From assembly GCA_964490845.1 (NCBI GenBank), contig CAZBED010000001.1, positions 248,001 through 312,000 on the forward strand: DNA of 64,000 nucleotides, given 5' to 3'. The notes under the pieces were generated by a model. The model did no database searches. It was given only the letters and a program-made list of their open reading frames with translations, and had not been told where the DNA came from. Source of the stretch: JADJSS01 sp964490845. Its GTDB lineage: Bacteria; Bacteroidota; Bacteroidia; Chitinophagales; JADIYW01. Below are positions 46,590-55,071 of this stretch, in pieces (the first letter of the stretch is position 1; each line of letters starts with the position of its first letter). The position numbers and the translations under genes are program-made.

Positions 46590-47897
46590 TTATAACGTCC
46601 AATGCTGTAAATTGGAAATTTTTGATGTGTAAATATTCTTTATATCGACTAAAATAGCATCTTTATTTGCTAAGTTACTAAAATAATTTTCATCCAGTTG
46701 TTTATAAGCGTCATGCGAAACAGCCACGATGATAACATCATATTTTCCTGATGTCTGATTTTTCAGCTCGACGCCATATTCTTCCTGTACTTCCCCGGCA
46801 TCCGCCATAGCATCTACCATTTCCACATCTATATGGAATTCCCTGAGTTCATTATACAAATTAAACACTTTGGAATTCCGGATATCTGTTACATTCTCTT
46901 TAAATGTCGCCCCCATGATTAAGGCCCTGCATTGAGAAGGGTTTTTACCTTTTCCCAGCAAAAATTGCACCACTTTCTTCGCTATATAATTCGGCATGCC
47001 GTCATTGATGTTTCTGCCGCTCAAAATGATTTGAGGCTTATACCCCAGCTCATTGGATTTATAAGTCAGGTAATACGGGTCAACCCCAATACAATGGCCG
47101 CCCACCAAACCGGGTTGAAACTTCAGGAAATTCCACTTTGTACCGGCGGCTTCCAGCACATCATAAGTATTGATGTCCATTAAATTGAAAATCTGGGAAA
47201 GCTCATTCATTAACGCAATATTCAAATCCCGCTGTGTATTTTCAATTACTTTTGCCGCCTCCGCCACCTTGATGGAAGCAGCCTTAAAGACACCCGGTTC
47301 AATAATAGAACCGTATACCGCGGAAATATTCTCCAGCGATTCTTCATCGCAACCGGAAACGATTTTGGTGATTTTAGTTAAGGTGTGCAGGGTGTCGCCC
47401 GGATTAATCCTTTCGGGGGAATAACCTACTTTAAAATCTTCTTTAAATTTCAATCCGGAGAGTTCCTCCATGACAGGAATACAGTCTTCTTCCGTACAGC
47501 CGGGATACACCGTTGATTCAAAGACCACATAATCTCCTTTCTTAATAACCTTACCTATGGTTCTGGAAGCACCGATCAATGGTTTTAAATCCGGCACATT
47601 GTGTTCATCCACAGGTGTGGGAACAGCAACGATGAAAAAAGTAGCTTTCTTTAACACTTCTGTATCGGCGGTAAAAGCTATATCACAACCTTCAAAAGCA
47701 GATGCCGGAAGTTCATTGCTTGGGTCGATGTGTTTGGACATCATTTCCACCCTTTTTTCATTGATATCAAAGCCAATGACTTTAAATTTTTTGGCTAATT
47801 CCAGGGCTATAGGTAACCCGACATACCCCAGGCCCAATACGCCTATTATCTTCTCTTTTCGGATAAATAAATCTAAATATTGCTGATCGTGTGACAT
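46590..47897 (-). CDS. Nucleotide sugar dehydrogenase (UDP-HexNAc dehydrogenase type)
   Basis: 435 aa. NAD-binding GVLGLGYVGLPIALELAKKF, ESTVYPGCTEEDCIPVME, YSPERINPGD, catalytic Lys region FLKFQPGLVGGHCIGVDPYY with the active-site Cys, and C-terminal GATFKENVTDIRNSK. The GGHCIGVDPYYLTYK motif is most like UDP-N-acetyl-glucosamine/galactosamine 6-dehydrogenases (WbpA/TviB/WecC group). First gene of the polysaccharide operon. Confidence 0.94.
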   Translation of the reverse strand: MSHDQQYLDLFIRKEKIIGVLGLGYVGLPIALELAKKFKVIGFDINEKRVEMMSKHIDPSNELPASAFEGCDIAFTADTEVLKKATFFIVAVPTPVDEHNVPDLKPLIGASRTIGKVIKKGDYVVFESTVYPGCTEEDCIPVMEELSGLKFKEDFKVGYSPERINPGDTLHTLTKITKIVSGCDEESLENISAVYGSIIEPGVFKAASIKVAEAAKVIENTQRDLNIALMNELSQIFNLMDINTYDVLEAAGTKWNFLKFQPGLVGGHCIGVDPYYLTYKSNELGYKPQIILSGRNINDGMPNYIAKKVVQFLLGKGKNPSQCRALIMGATFKENVTDIRNSKVFNLYNELREFHIDVEMVDAMADAGEVQEEYGVELKNQTSGKYDVIIVAVSHDAYKQLDENYFSNLANKDAILVDIKNIYTSKISNLQHWTL

Positions 47898-47915
47898 CTT
47901 TCAAGTACGAAATGG

Positions 47916-47923
47916 CAAAAGTA
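47916..47923 (-). promoter_or_regulatory. Candidate -7 box for the polysaccharide operon
   Basis: TACTTTTG on the minus strand, matching TAnnTTTG, 18 bp ahead of the dehydrogenase ATG. No -33 element at the standard spacing. Confidence 0.4.
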
Positions 47924-48006
47924 CGAATTTTTCAGGTAAATATTTCAGTATAAACGGTTAACAAATAATAAGTTTGCCTTAATTTCCGATAGTCCGCCTA
48001 TAAGCC

Positions 48007-48014
48007 TACTTTTG
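48007..48014 (+). promoter_or_regulatory. Candidate -7 box for waaA
   Basis: TACTTTTG, with only 5 bp to the waaA ATG at 48020. If used, the transcript would be nearly leaderless. TTTG at 47973-47976 is too distant (30 bp spacer) to be a standard -33 element. Confidence 0.4.
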
Positions 48015-48019
48015 CAGTT

Positions 48020-49225
48020 ATGGGATTCATTTACTCGATTACAATTCAATGTTACCATCTAGCCATCCGTTTTGCTGCACTTTTCAACAAAAAAGCTGCA
48101 AACTGGCTGGCTGTCAGAACGCAATGGAGTAGTGAATTATCAGCTAAAAGAGACCCAAACAGCCCATATTGCTGGATACATTGTGCCTCAGCCGGCGAAT
48201 TTGAGCAAGCCATCCCGCTTATTCCGGCAATACGGTCAGCAGATAATTCTTTAAAAATAGCGGTCAGTTTTTTTTCTGCCTCCGGTTTTGACCTGTATAA
48301 AGATTCCGGCCATGCGGACATCTTTTTCCATTTTCCCATCGACACGAAAAAAAATGCAGACCGCCTGATCGCTGTTTTGCGGCCGGCATTTGCCCTGTTT
48401 ATACGGAATGAAATATGGTGGAACACCCTTTCACAACTCAAAACAAGGGGTATCCCGGCTTACTTAGTCAATGCGTCAAACGGGCAAAAACGCTCAAAGA
48501 TTTACCAAAAATACCTGAACAACGCCTATACCCTTTTTACAAAAATATTCGACACCGCTTCCTATGGGAATACAAAATTAGAGAAAGTACTGGCCAATAA
48601 AAACGAAGCGTTTACTGACACGATTCTGGAAGATTTTTGTAAAAACTCTACGGTTATTCTGGTCGGCAGCAGCTGGCAAACGGAAGAATCCTATATGGCT
48701 TCATTTTTTAGGACTCACCGTACAAAATTTCCAAATCTGAAAATTATCGTCGCACCGCATGAATACGACGAAAGCAAATGGGAAGAATTAAAAAAAATAT
48801 TTTCACCCAGCCATATGGATGATGTCGCATTGTACAGTTTATATTCAAATCAGAATACGCCTCGTATTCTTTTGATGGATAAGAAGGGAATCTTAAAATA
48901 TGCATATCGATACGCAAAGATCGCTGTCATCGGAGGCGGATTTGACAAAACTGTCCATAACGTTGCAGAAGCCTCCGTGTATGGGATTCCTACGCTATTC
49001 GGACCGAATTATAAAAAGTTTGAAGAAATCACTGACCTGGTAAACCGCCACCTTGCTTTTCCAGCACCAGAGTATAGGGAAATGGAAAATAAACTGCTTG
49101 AATGGATCAGCAGTCCTCAAAAAACAGTGGAAATAAACAGTTTGCTGAGTGTATATTTTGAGCGGCAGGAAAAGGTTTCTCAAAGAATCATTGCAGAGAT
49201 TTATCATAAAAATTCCCGCCGGTGA
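48020..49225 (+). CDS. waaA: 3-deoxy-D-manno-octulosonic acid (Kdo) transferase
   Basis: 401 aa GT30 enzyme that adds Kdo to lipid A precursors. An N-terminal membrane segment (MGFIYSITIQCYHLAIRFAA) is followed by CWIHCASAGEFEQAIPLIPA with the conserved S/G-E-F catalytic acid, FFHFPIDTKKNADRLIAVL, FIRNEIWWNTLSQLKTRG, VGSSWQTEES, IVAPHEYDE, and KIAVIGGGFDKTVHNVAEAS. These match the whole family. The stop codon lies in the loop of a terminator hairpin. Confidence 0.96.
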   Translation: MGFIYSITIQCYHLAIRFAALFNKKAANWLAVRTQWSSELSAKRDPNSPYCWIHCASAGEFEQAIPLIPAIRSADNSLKIAVSFFSASGFDLYKDSGHADIFFHFPIDTKKNADRLIAVLRPAFALFIRNEIWWNTLSQLKTRGIPAYLVNASNGQKRSKIYQKYLNNAYTLFTKIFDTASYGNTKLEKVLANKNEAFTDTILEDFCKNSTVILVGSSWQTEESYMASFFRTHRTKFPNLKIIVAPHEYDESKWEELKKIFSPSHMDDVALYSLYSNQNTPRILLMDKKGILKYAYRYAKIAVIGGGFDKTVHNVAEASVYGIPTLFGPNYKKFEEITDLVNRHLAFPAPEYREMENKLLEWISSPQKTVEINSLLSVYFERQEKVSQRIIAEIYHKNSRR

Positions 49226-49247
49226 GGGCGGGAATAGAGCGTGTTTT
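49212..49247 (+). terminator. Terminator overlapping the waaA stop codon
   Basis: 9-bp perfect stem 49212-49220 / 49227-49235 (ATTCCCGCC and its complement) with a six-base loop, containing the TGA stop, then a T-run at 49243-49247. Confidence 0.7.
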
Positions 49248-49263
49248 TATAAGATTCCGACTT

Positions 49264-50673
49264 CTAATTGAATCTTTTCTGCAATAAATCCATAAAACGT
49301 TCTACCGCAGTTGTCTTATTGTCCCAATTGAATTTTGTCCAAAAATTATCTTTACAGAAATTCTCCGCGGCACTGAACGAATTCAAGGCATCAACTTGTT
49401 TCAACCCTTTTTCATATTCTGCAAACTGGTTTCCAAACAATTCCCGTACAAAAATAAATTTATCGTTCAGCGCTATGGATTCACTTAATGTCTTATTGAT
49501 AGTGGTGTTTACATGTTCAAATACCGTCTGAGGTTTGAAAATCTCATTTAAAGAAGAAGGCGTTAACTCTTCCACAATCGTTTCTACCTCTTTTTCCACG
49601 ACTAACAAGGCTTCATTTCCGAATGAGCTGCCGGTGTTCTCTGGCAGAAATGCGGAAAATGCCGGCGACAATGTTTCGTTCAGCTCTGTTTTATCTTCTT
49701 CAAATAATTCAAAAAGTTTAGGCTGGCTTTTTTGTTCAAATTTTTCGAACAACAACGGTTCTTCTTTCTTTTTACCGGCCAGTTCGTCTGCCAGTGTAAG
49801 CGGTTTTTGTTCCTGAAATTTAGACATGACCGTTTCCACTTCTGCCTCCAATTTATCAGCAAAAGGAATGTTGCTTACAATATTTTCCTGTACTTTTTGC
49901 ACCAAAGGTAATACTGCGGGTTCTTCTATTTTATTAACAGCATAATCTTCCGTAATAATACTTTCCACGATTTGCGTCTCGTTCACCAGCGTGTTTTCAG
50001 TATGTTCATTCAGCGCATAATCTTCTGTAATGATACTTTGCACAAACGTCACTTTTTCGCCTTCTGTTTCCTGCACTAATTTATTAATGGAATAATCCTC
50101 CGTGATAATACTTTCAACAAAAGGAAGTGCTTCTGTTTTTTCCTCTATGTTGTCTTCCAAAGTATTTACTGCATAATCTTCTGTAATGATACTTTCCACA
50201 AGAGGCATTATCTCTATTGGTTCTGTATCTGCTGTCACCTGTTCCTTTTTTTCGTTTTCCGGCAGTGGTATTTCAAGAATATGTTCTTCTTCCACAACTA
50301 ATTTATGATTGTCTGTAACCTCCGCCTTGATATCTTCGTGCATATCGGTACTTACCACCTCTTCCACACTCGACAGCTTTGCTTCCAGTTCTTCAACATT
50401 GGATTGTTGTTCCACCTGAACAATTTCCTTTTCTTTCTTTGGGATAAATGTATCCATTACAGTTTCGGACGGTGTAAAGGAATTTTCTTCTTTTTGACTG
50501 ATTACTAAAGAGCGTTCAATATCTTCGATTCTGTCGATGCTGGTGTACAAATATTTTTTCATCAGGAGCAATTCATCTCTTGACATGGTACCTTCCGACA
50601 AAATAGTCTTGTTTAAATTAGAAACAACCGTTAAATAGTTCTCTATTTTTTGCAAAGCTTTTCTTATTTCCAT
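49264..50673 (-). CDS. Acidic hypothetical protein with four IITEDYxxN repeats
   Basis: 469 aa. The first ~60 residues are helical (MEIRKALQKIENYLTVVSNL) and the last ~80 form a conserved helical end (LNDKFIFVRELFGNQFAEYE and ENFCKDNFWTKFNW) seen in Bacteroidota hypothetical proteins. The long middle is Glu/Val/Thr-rich and probably disordered. It contains four near-identical copies of [E/Q]SIITEDY[A/S][V/I/L]N, spaced 25-27 residues apart. No signal peptide, no known domain. Function unknown; it could be a cytoplasmic scaffold. Divergent from tdk. Confidence 0.75.
   Translation of the reverse strand: MEIRKALQKIENYLTVVSNLNKTILSEGTMSRDELLLMKKYLYTSIDRIEDIERSLVISQKEENSFTPSETVMDTFIPKKEKEIVQVEQQSNVEELEAKLSSVEEVVSTDMHEDIKAEVTDNHKLVVEEEHILEIPLPENEKKEQVTADTEPIEIMPLVESIITEDYAVNTLEDNIEEKTEALPFVESIITEDYSINKLVQETEGEKVTFVQSIITEDYALNEHTENTLVNETQIVESIITEDYAVNKIEEPAVLPLVQKVQENIVSNIPFADKLEAEVETVMSKFQEQKPLTLADELAGKKKEEPLLFEKFEQKSQPKLFELFEEDKTELNETLSPAFSAFLPENTGSSFGNEALLVVEKEVETIVEELTPSSLNEIFKPQTVFEHVNTTINKTLSESIALNDKFIFVRELFGNQFAEYEKGLKQVDALNSFSAAENFCKDNFWTKFNWDNKTTAVERFMDLLQKRFN
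49939..50200 (-). repeat. Four-copy internal repeat encoding IITEDYxxN
   Basis: About 30-bp units near 49940-49969, 50015-50042, 50091-50118 and 50171-50199, spaced 74-80 bp. They encode the same 11-residue motif with mostly synonymous variation, which suggests selection on the peptide and not a fresh DNA duplication. Confidence 0.85.
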
Positions 50674-50724
50674 CTGTTTTAGTAATTTGAGGTGAAATTA
50701 TAAGCTAAATTTTAAAATTGTCAA

Positions 50725-51315
50725 ATGTTTTTAGAACCAAATGTTAATAAGTCTAAATCGGGTTGGATAGAGGTGGTATGCGGTTCTATGTTTTCCGGAA
50801 AGACGGAAGAGTTGATCCGGAGATTAAAAAGGGCGAAAATCGCAAATCTGAAAGTGGAAATTTTCAAACCCATGATTGACACAAGATACCATGAAACACA
50901 GGTAGTTTCACACGATTCTAACGCCATCATGAGTACGCCCGTCAGCAGTTCACAAAACATTCTATTATTGTCCAATGATGTGGAAGTGGTGGGCATTGAT
51001 GAGGCTCAGTTTTTTGATGATGGATTACCGGAGGTTTGTGAACAATTGGCGAGAAACGGAGTGCGTGTGATTATTGCCGGATTGGATATGGATTTTCAGG
51101 GCAAGCCATTCGGCCCTATTCCTTCACTGCTTGCGAAAGCGGAATACATCACCAAAGTCCATGCTATCTGTGTACGCTGCGGCGCATTAGCAAATCATTC
51201 CTACCGACTGGTGGAAAGCGATACAAGGGTTTTGTTAGGAGAAAAGGAAAGCTATGAACCTCGTTGCAGGGATTGTTTTACGAGAGGCATGGAAGGCCAG
51301 CCTGTTAAAAACTAA
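50725..51315 (+). CDS. tdk: Thymidine kinase
   Basis: 196 aa type II thymidine kinase. P-loop VVCGSMFSGKTEELIRRL, DEAQFFDDG with the catalytic Glu region, ARNGVRVIIAGLDMDFQGK lasso region, and a zinc site made by CVRCGALANHSYR and CRDC. Salvages thymidine to dTMP. Starts 52 bp from the divergent repeat-protein gene. Confidence 0.97.
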   Translation: MFLEPNVNKSKSGWIEVVCGSMFSGKTEELIRRLKRAKIANLKVEIFKPMIDTRYHETQVVSHDSNAIMSTPVSSSQNILLLSNDVEVVGIDEAQFFDDGLPEVCEQLARNGVRVIIAGLDMDFQGKPFGPIPSLLAKAEYITKVHAICVRCGALANHSYRLVESDTRVLLGEKESYEPRCRDCFTRGMEGQPVKN

Positions 51316-51342
51316 TTACTCATCCATAATCACACCTTAGAT

Positions 51343-51852
51343 ATGAAACTGGCAGGAATAGAATTACCAAAAAGTATTTACTTAGGCGATAAGCAACTTT
51401 TCTTCAACGGAGCCGCTATCCGTTCCAAGTTTTTCATTCAAACCTATATTATATCCATGTATACAGAAAAGCCGATAACGGATGAAAAAACGGGTATTGA
51501 AAGTGATATTGACAGAAGCCTGCGCATGCAAATCATCACCCCGCTGGCTACATCAAAAGCGGTTAGTGAAAATATTCAGAGCGGAATGAAAAGCGGATTA
51601 GGCGCTCTGTATGACCGGCAAAAAGAGTTGATTGAAGACCTTAGAAAAGTAATAGAAAGTTCCGGTGTACAGTACAAAGATATTATTGACATACATTATA
51701 CTGCTCAACATGAACTGAAACTATATAAAAACGAGCGGGAAATTTACCATAACAAAAACGGAAAATTATTCGCCCAAACCATCTTTGGAATGTATCTCGG
51801 AAAATATCCTAAAGACATTAAAATTAAACAAGCCTTGCTGAAAGGCTATTAA
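51343..51852 (+). CDS. Chalcone isomerase-like protein
   Basis: 169 aa. The LAGIELPKSIYLGDKQLFFN start and the GAAIRSKFFIQTYIISMYT stretch match the bacterial chalcone-isomerase-like family, as does GMYLGKYPKDIKIKQALLKG at the end. Bacterial members usually have a signal peptide; here none is seen. The natural substrate is unknown, possibly fatty acid binding. 27 bp after tdk and 12 bp before the M20 gene, so the three may be an operon. Confidence 0.8.
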   Translation: MKLAGIELPKSIYLGDKQLFFNGAAIRSKFFIQTYIISMYTEKPITDEKTGIESDIDRSLRMQIITPLATSKAVSENIQSGMKSGLGALYDRQKELIEDLRKVIESSGVQYKDIIDIHYTAQHELKLYKNEREIYHNKNGKLFAQTIFGMYLGKYPKDIKIKQALLKGY

Positions 51853-51864
51853 AACAGAAACGTC

Positions 51865-53313
51865 ATGTTCCAAAAAATCATGTTATTCATCTTAGCCGGA
51901 TTCCTGATACTGATTGGAATCATCGCGTTCAACACCCTTACTGCTCCGAACAAACAAATCAGTCTGGCTGCGAATCCCGCTCCCTCCCTGCCGGATAGTG
52001 CTTTGCATCATTTTCAGCAGGCTATTCAATTTCAGACTGTTTCTTTCGGAGATACCGCCGACTGGAAAGCCGAACCGTTTATACAATTCAGGCAATTTCT
52101 GGAAAAAACCTACCCGCTGGTACATCAAAAACTAACCCGTGAAATTATCAGCGAATACAGTTATTTGTACACCTGGGAAGGCAAGAACCCTCAACTAAAT
52201 CCCTACATTCTGATGGCACATCAGGATGTGGTACCTATTGAGGGAGCAACTAAAAAAATGTGGACGTCTGACCCTTTTGCCGGAACGGTTAAAGACGGCT
52301 ACATCTGGGGCAGAGGAACGACAGACGATAAAATCAATCTCATTTCCATTTTGGAAAGTGCGGAAAAATTACTGACAGAAAACTACCGGCCGGAGCGAAC
52401 CGTTTATTTTATTTTCGGACACGACGAAGAGATCAGCGGTAAAAAAGGCGCGGTAAAAATTGCTGAATTATTACAATCCAGAAAGGTGAAAGCGGATATC
52501 GTATTGGATGAAGGCGGATTTGTAACTAAAGAGAAAGTGCCGGGATTAAAGAAACCGGTAGCCCTGATTGCTACAGCCGAAAAAGGATATGTAACGCTTG
52601 ACCTGACGGTTACTAAAAATGGAGGCCACTCCTCTATGCCGGATAATGAAACGGCATTGGATATACTTTTTAAAGCCATTGTCGAATTGCGCACACATCC
52701 TTTTAAAGCCCGATTTGTAGAATCCACTAAAGACTTCCTGGAATTTATTGGCCCTGAAATGGGGTTCCCAAACAACATGGCCATGGCTAATCCAACATTA
52801 TTCAAAAAACTGATCGTATCGAATTACGCCAAGAGCGGCAGTGGTAATGCCATGATACGGACAACCGCCGTCCCTACCATCATACATAGCGGCATGAAGG
52901 AAAATGTCATCCCTACTGTAGCCACAGCAACTGTGAATTTCCGTTTACTCCCGGGCGATTCTGCCGCGGATATTATCCGTCAGGTAAAAAAAGTCATTGA
53001 TGATAACAGAGTAGAAATAACCGTAAAGAATAACAATATCACCGAAGGCTCTCCGACAACGTCTGCCAACAGTACCGCATTCAAACGGGTAGACAGTCTG
53101 ATAAAACGGAGTTATGCGGATGTATTGAACGCCCCATTCCTGCTGGTTGGCGCCACCGATTCCCGTTATTTTTACACTATCTCGGAGAACATCATAAAGT
53201 TCAGCCCGATGGAAGACCCAATTGGGTTCCATGGAATTGACGAACGGGTGAGCCTGAAAAGTTTTCAGCACTCGCTCTGGTTTTTTGAACAATTTTTAAG
53301 AAGCTGCCGTTAA
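51865..53313 (+). CDS. M20 family metallopeptidase (carboxypeptidase S-like)
   Basis: 482 aa with an N-terminal membrane anchor (MFQKIMLFILAGFLILIGII). Dizinc-site motifs: YILMAHQDVVPIE (His/Asp), WGRGTTDDKINLISILESAE (bridging Asp), FGHDEEISGKKGA (catalytic Glu-Glu), VLDEGGF (Asp/Glu), and the last His in PIGFHGIDERVSL. The dimerisation domain lies from residue ~250 to 360. It is probably a periplasmic dipeptidase. Its last 20 codons plus 20 bp downstream are repeated at 57695-57776, beyond the retroelement. Confidence 0.93.
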   Translation: MFQKIMLFILAGFLILIGIIAFNTLTAPNKQISLAANPAPSLPDSALHHFQQAIQFQTVSFGDTADWKAEPFIQFRQFLEKTYPLVHQKLTREIISEYSYLYTWEGKNPQLNPYILMAHQDVVPIEGATKKMWTSDPFAGTVKDGYIWGRGTTDDKINLISILESAEKLLTENYRPERTVYFIFGHDEEISGKKGAVKIAELLQSRKVKADIVLDEGGFVTKEKVPGLKKPVALIATAEKGYVTLDLTVTKNGGHSSMPDNETALDILFKAIVELRTHPFKARFVESTKDFLEFIGPEMGFPNNMAMANPTLFKKLIVSNYAKSGSGNAMIRTTAVPTIIHSGMKENVIPTVATATVNFRLLPGDSAADIIRQVKKVIDDNRVEITVKNNNITEGSPTTSANSTAFKRVDSLIKRSYADVLNAPFLLVGATDSRYFYTISENIIKFSPMEDPIGFHGIDERVSLKSFQHSLWFFEQFLRSCR

Positions 53314-53333
53314 CTGTTTGCTGACTCATGGAT
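53252..53333 (+). repeat. Flanking direct repeat A, left copy (3' end of M20 gene)
   Basis: 82 bp covering the last 20 codons, the stop and 20 bp downstream of the M20 peptidase. The right copy at 57695-57776, same orientation, has only two mismatches. Together they bracket the retroelement. Confidence 0.95.
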
Positions 53334-53335
53334 AC

Positions 53336-53428
53336 TTTTTTCCCAGCAGAGTCTCTCACTGAGGACTCTGCGTTAAGGTTTATTTTTACGCAGAGTCCCT
53401 TACAGGAGACTCTGCTAAGAAAGTTAGG
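53336..53428 (+). repeat. Flanking direct repeat B, left copy, built of GCAGAGTC/GACTCTGC palindromes
   Basis: About 93 bp made of two hairpins: GCAGAGTC at 53346-53353 pairs with 53364-53371, and 53390-53397 pairs with 53408-53415. A diverged right copy lies at 57585-57695 in the same orientation and carries a ~20-bp palindromic insertion. It may also serve as terminator sequence of the M20 gene. Confidence 0.85.
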
Positions 53429-53500
53429 AACAAAAACAAAGCACAACTTTTAGCGCTTCCTGAGGACACGAACCACGGATGCAGGTTTGCTTTTGAAAAT

Positions 53501-53530
53501 ATATCGTGCACGATAATCGTGGCACGATAT
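53501..53530. repeat. Palindrome downstream of the reverse transcriptase gene
   Basis: Inverted repeat 53501-53513 / 53517-53530 with a single-base bulge and a three-base loop. It has the same core, ATCGTGCCACGA and its complement, as the hairpin next to the template repeat at 55020-55046. It lies 77 bp beyond the RT stop. Confidence 0.85.
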
Positions 53531-53606
53531 GTAAAATGTACTTAATTCAGCCGCTTCCATTTCCGCTTCCAGCGTTCGGGAATTTCGTTATTGAGAGGAG
53601 TTAGCT

Positions 53607-54815
53607 TTAAGACAAATTAATAATCCGTCTTTTCATCACAAATTTTCCAATATTATTTTCTAAATACACGTAATTCCACCACCACGCTGAAACAGTATTA
53701 TAAGTCATTTGTTTTCTGATTTTGTATGATTTGTAATGTTTCATAATGCCGAGAAAAGAATTCATGCTGCTCAAAAAATTAACCTGTTCGTTTTTTGTTG
53801 GTTTATGGTTTCTTGCAATTTTATTTTGTGCTGAAATAGCAGCATAAAAATTTCCTTTCGTTCGGTTGCCAATATAAATGCGGTGTGGCTTTATCATAGC
53901 ACCCAAAAACTTTACACCCTTTGTATAATGTTGCAGATAAATCTTCTTCGGATGCAGCGTTAAATGCAATTCATCCTGTAAATAGAATTTTATTACAGGA
54001 ATTAAAGATGTTAGATATGCCTTATCCGTATGCACCAACACAAAATCATCCACATAACGGCCATAATATGAAATTTTTAAATGGTGCTTTACATAATGGT
54101 CGAATGTGTTGATGTAAAAATTGGCAAATACCTGACTGGTTAAATTTCCAATTGGCAAACCACAATTCGGAGCAGAATGAAACAGACTTTTATCATTTGG
54201 TAATCCCTCCCAATTACTGCGTTTGCCTTTGATGATGCAATGTTGAGTTGGGTCATTAAAGATTACCTTTTTACAAAGGTTTATCAACAATTCTTTGTCC
54301 GCACAAAAATATCTTTCATTGACAAACCGGATTAACTTTTCAAACAGGATATTTTTATTGATGTGCATAAAAAATCCTTTTATGTCTAATTTTAATATGT
54401 AGCAATCCTTGCTGTAATTTTGTGAACATTTCCGTATAAAACCATTTACGCGTTGAATGCCTAAATGTGTTCCCTTATCGGTGCGGCAGGCATAGCTATC
54501 ATAAATAAACTGTTTCTCAAACAGGTGGTTTAGTTTATTGATGATAAAATGGTGTACCACTCTGTCGCGAAAATCGGCGGCAAATATTTCGCGCTTTACA
54601 GGCTTATTTACCACAAAACAAATACTTGGTTTGGGTTCATATTTGCCTGACATGATTTCGTCATGCAGTTTAAAAATATTTTCTTCAAAAAATAATTCAA
54701 ATTGTAACGCATTAATAGTAGTTCGTTTATTTTTTCGAGCATCAAAATATGCCTGAAACAATTCTTCTTGCAAATTAGTTTCGGTAATTGGTTTATCGAA
54801 TAGGTTAAGTTGCAT
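53607..54815 (-). CDS. Diversity-generating retroelement reverse transcriptase
   Basis: 402 aa RNA-directed DNA polymerase. RT motif order is complete: DFRDRVVHHFIINKLNHLFE (motif 1-2 region), LKLDIKGFFMHI (motif 3, Asp144), LPIGNLTSQVFANFYIN (motif 4, with the TSQ that marks DGR-type enzymes in place of the QG of group II introns), YYGRYVDDFVLV (catalytic YVDD, residues 254-257), LTLHPKKI and GVKFLGAMI (motifs 6-7). There is no maturase X, endonuclease or RNase H domain. Start is an ATG at 54815. Together with the template repeat, avd and a target gene just upstream in transcription, it forms a complete DGR. It would copy template RNA with adenine errors into the variable region of the 55898-57307 gene. 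Confidence 0.95.
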   Translation of the reverse strand: MQLNLFDKPITETNLQEELFQAYFDARKNKRTTINALQFELFFEENIFKLHDEIMSGKYEPKPSICFVVNKPVKREIFAADFRDRVVHHFIINKLNHLFEKQFIYDSYACRTDKGTHLGIQRVNGFIRKCSQNYSKDCYILKLDIKGFFMHINKNILFEKLIRFVNERYFCADKELLINLCKKVIFNDPTQHCIIKGKRSNWEGLPNDKSLFHSAPNCGLPIGNLTSQVFANFYINTFDHYVKHHLKISYYGRYVDDFVLVHTDKAYLTSLIPVIKFYLQDELHLTLHPKKIYLQHYTKGVKFLGAMIKPHRIYIGNRTKGNFYAAISAQNKIARNHKPTKNEQVNFLSSMNSFLGIMKHYKSYKIRKQMTYNTVSAWWWNYVYLENNIGKFVMKRRIINLS

Positions 54816-54859
54816 AATTTGTCTTTAAATAGTGTTTCTTGAGAACACGAAATGAGAAC

Positions 54860-54999
54860 CGTCATCTCGAACGAAGTGTGAGACCTCGAATAGGTTTAGA
54901 GTGGCCGAATTAGCAAGTGCTTTGCACTATCGGGATTTCTTCTTACGTCGAAATGACGTGGGATTCGATTCGGGATTCCTCACTGCGTTCGGAATGACG
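54860..54999. repeat. REP-like palindromic repeats between RT and template
   Basis: An inverted pair, CGTCATCTCGAACGAAGTG... at 54860-54891 and its diverged complement at 54968-54999. A third related unit, containing TTACGTCGAAATGACG, lies near 54930-54950. They are variants of the CGTCATTCCGAACGCAGTGA family that also occurs at 55431-55494. They fill the gap between the RT gene and the template repeat; no gene is seen in the gap. Confidence 0.8.
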
Positions 55000-55019
55000 T
55001 GGTGTTCGTTAAAAAACGA

Positions 55020-55046
55020 ATCGTGCCACGAAAATCGTGGCACGAT
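55020..55046. repeat. Perfect 12-bp hairpin just 3' of the template repeat
   Basis: 55020-55031 (ATCGTGCCACGA) pairs perfectly with 55035-55046 around an AAA loop. It starts 25 bp beyond the 3' end of the template repeat in the direction of transcription. The same palindrome core recurs after the RT gene at 53501-53530. It might stabilise or end the template RNA. Confidence 0.9.
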
Positions 55047-55071
55047 GTAAAAGATGTTTTCATCATAAATA

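Noticed and set aside
53607..54815. RT as a group II intron maturase or a retron
   Set aside because: No maturase or endonuclease domain, no intron domain V-like structure or msr/msd seen, and the TR/VR/avd context plus the TSQ motif fit a DGR.
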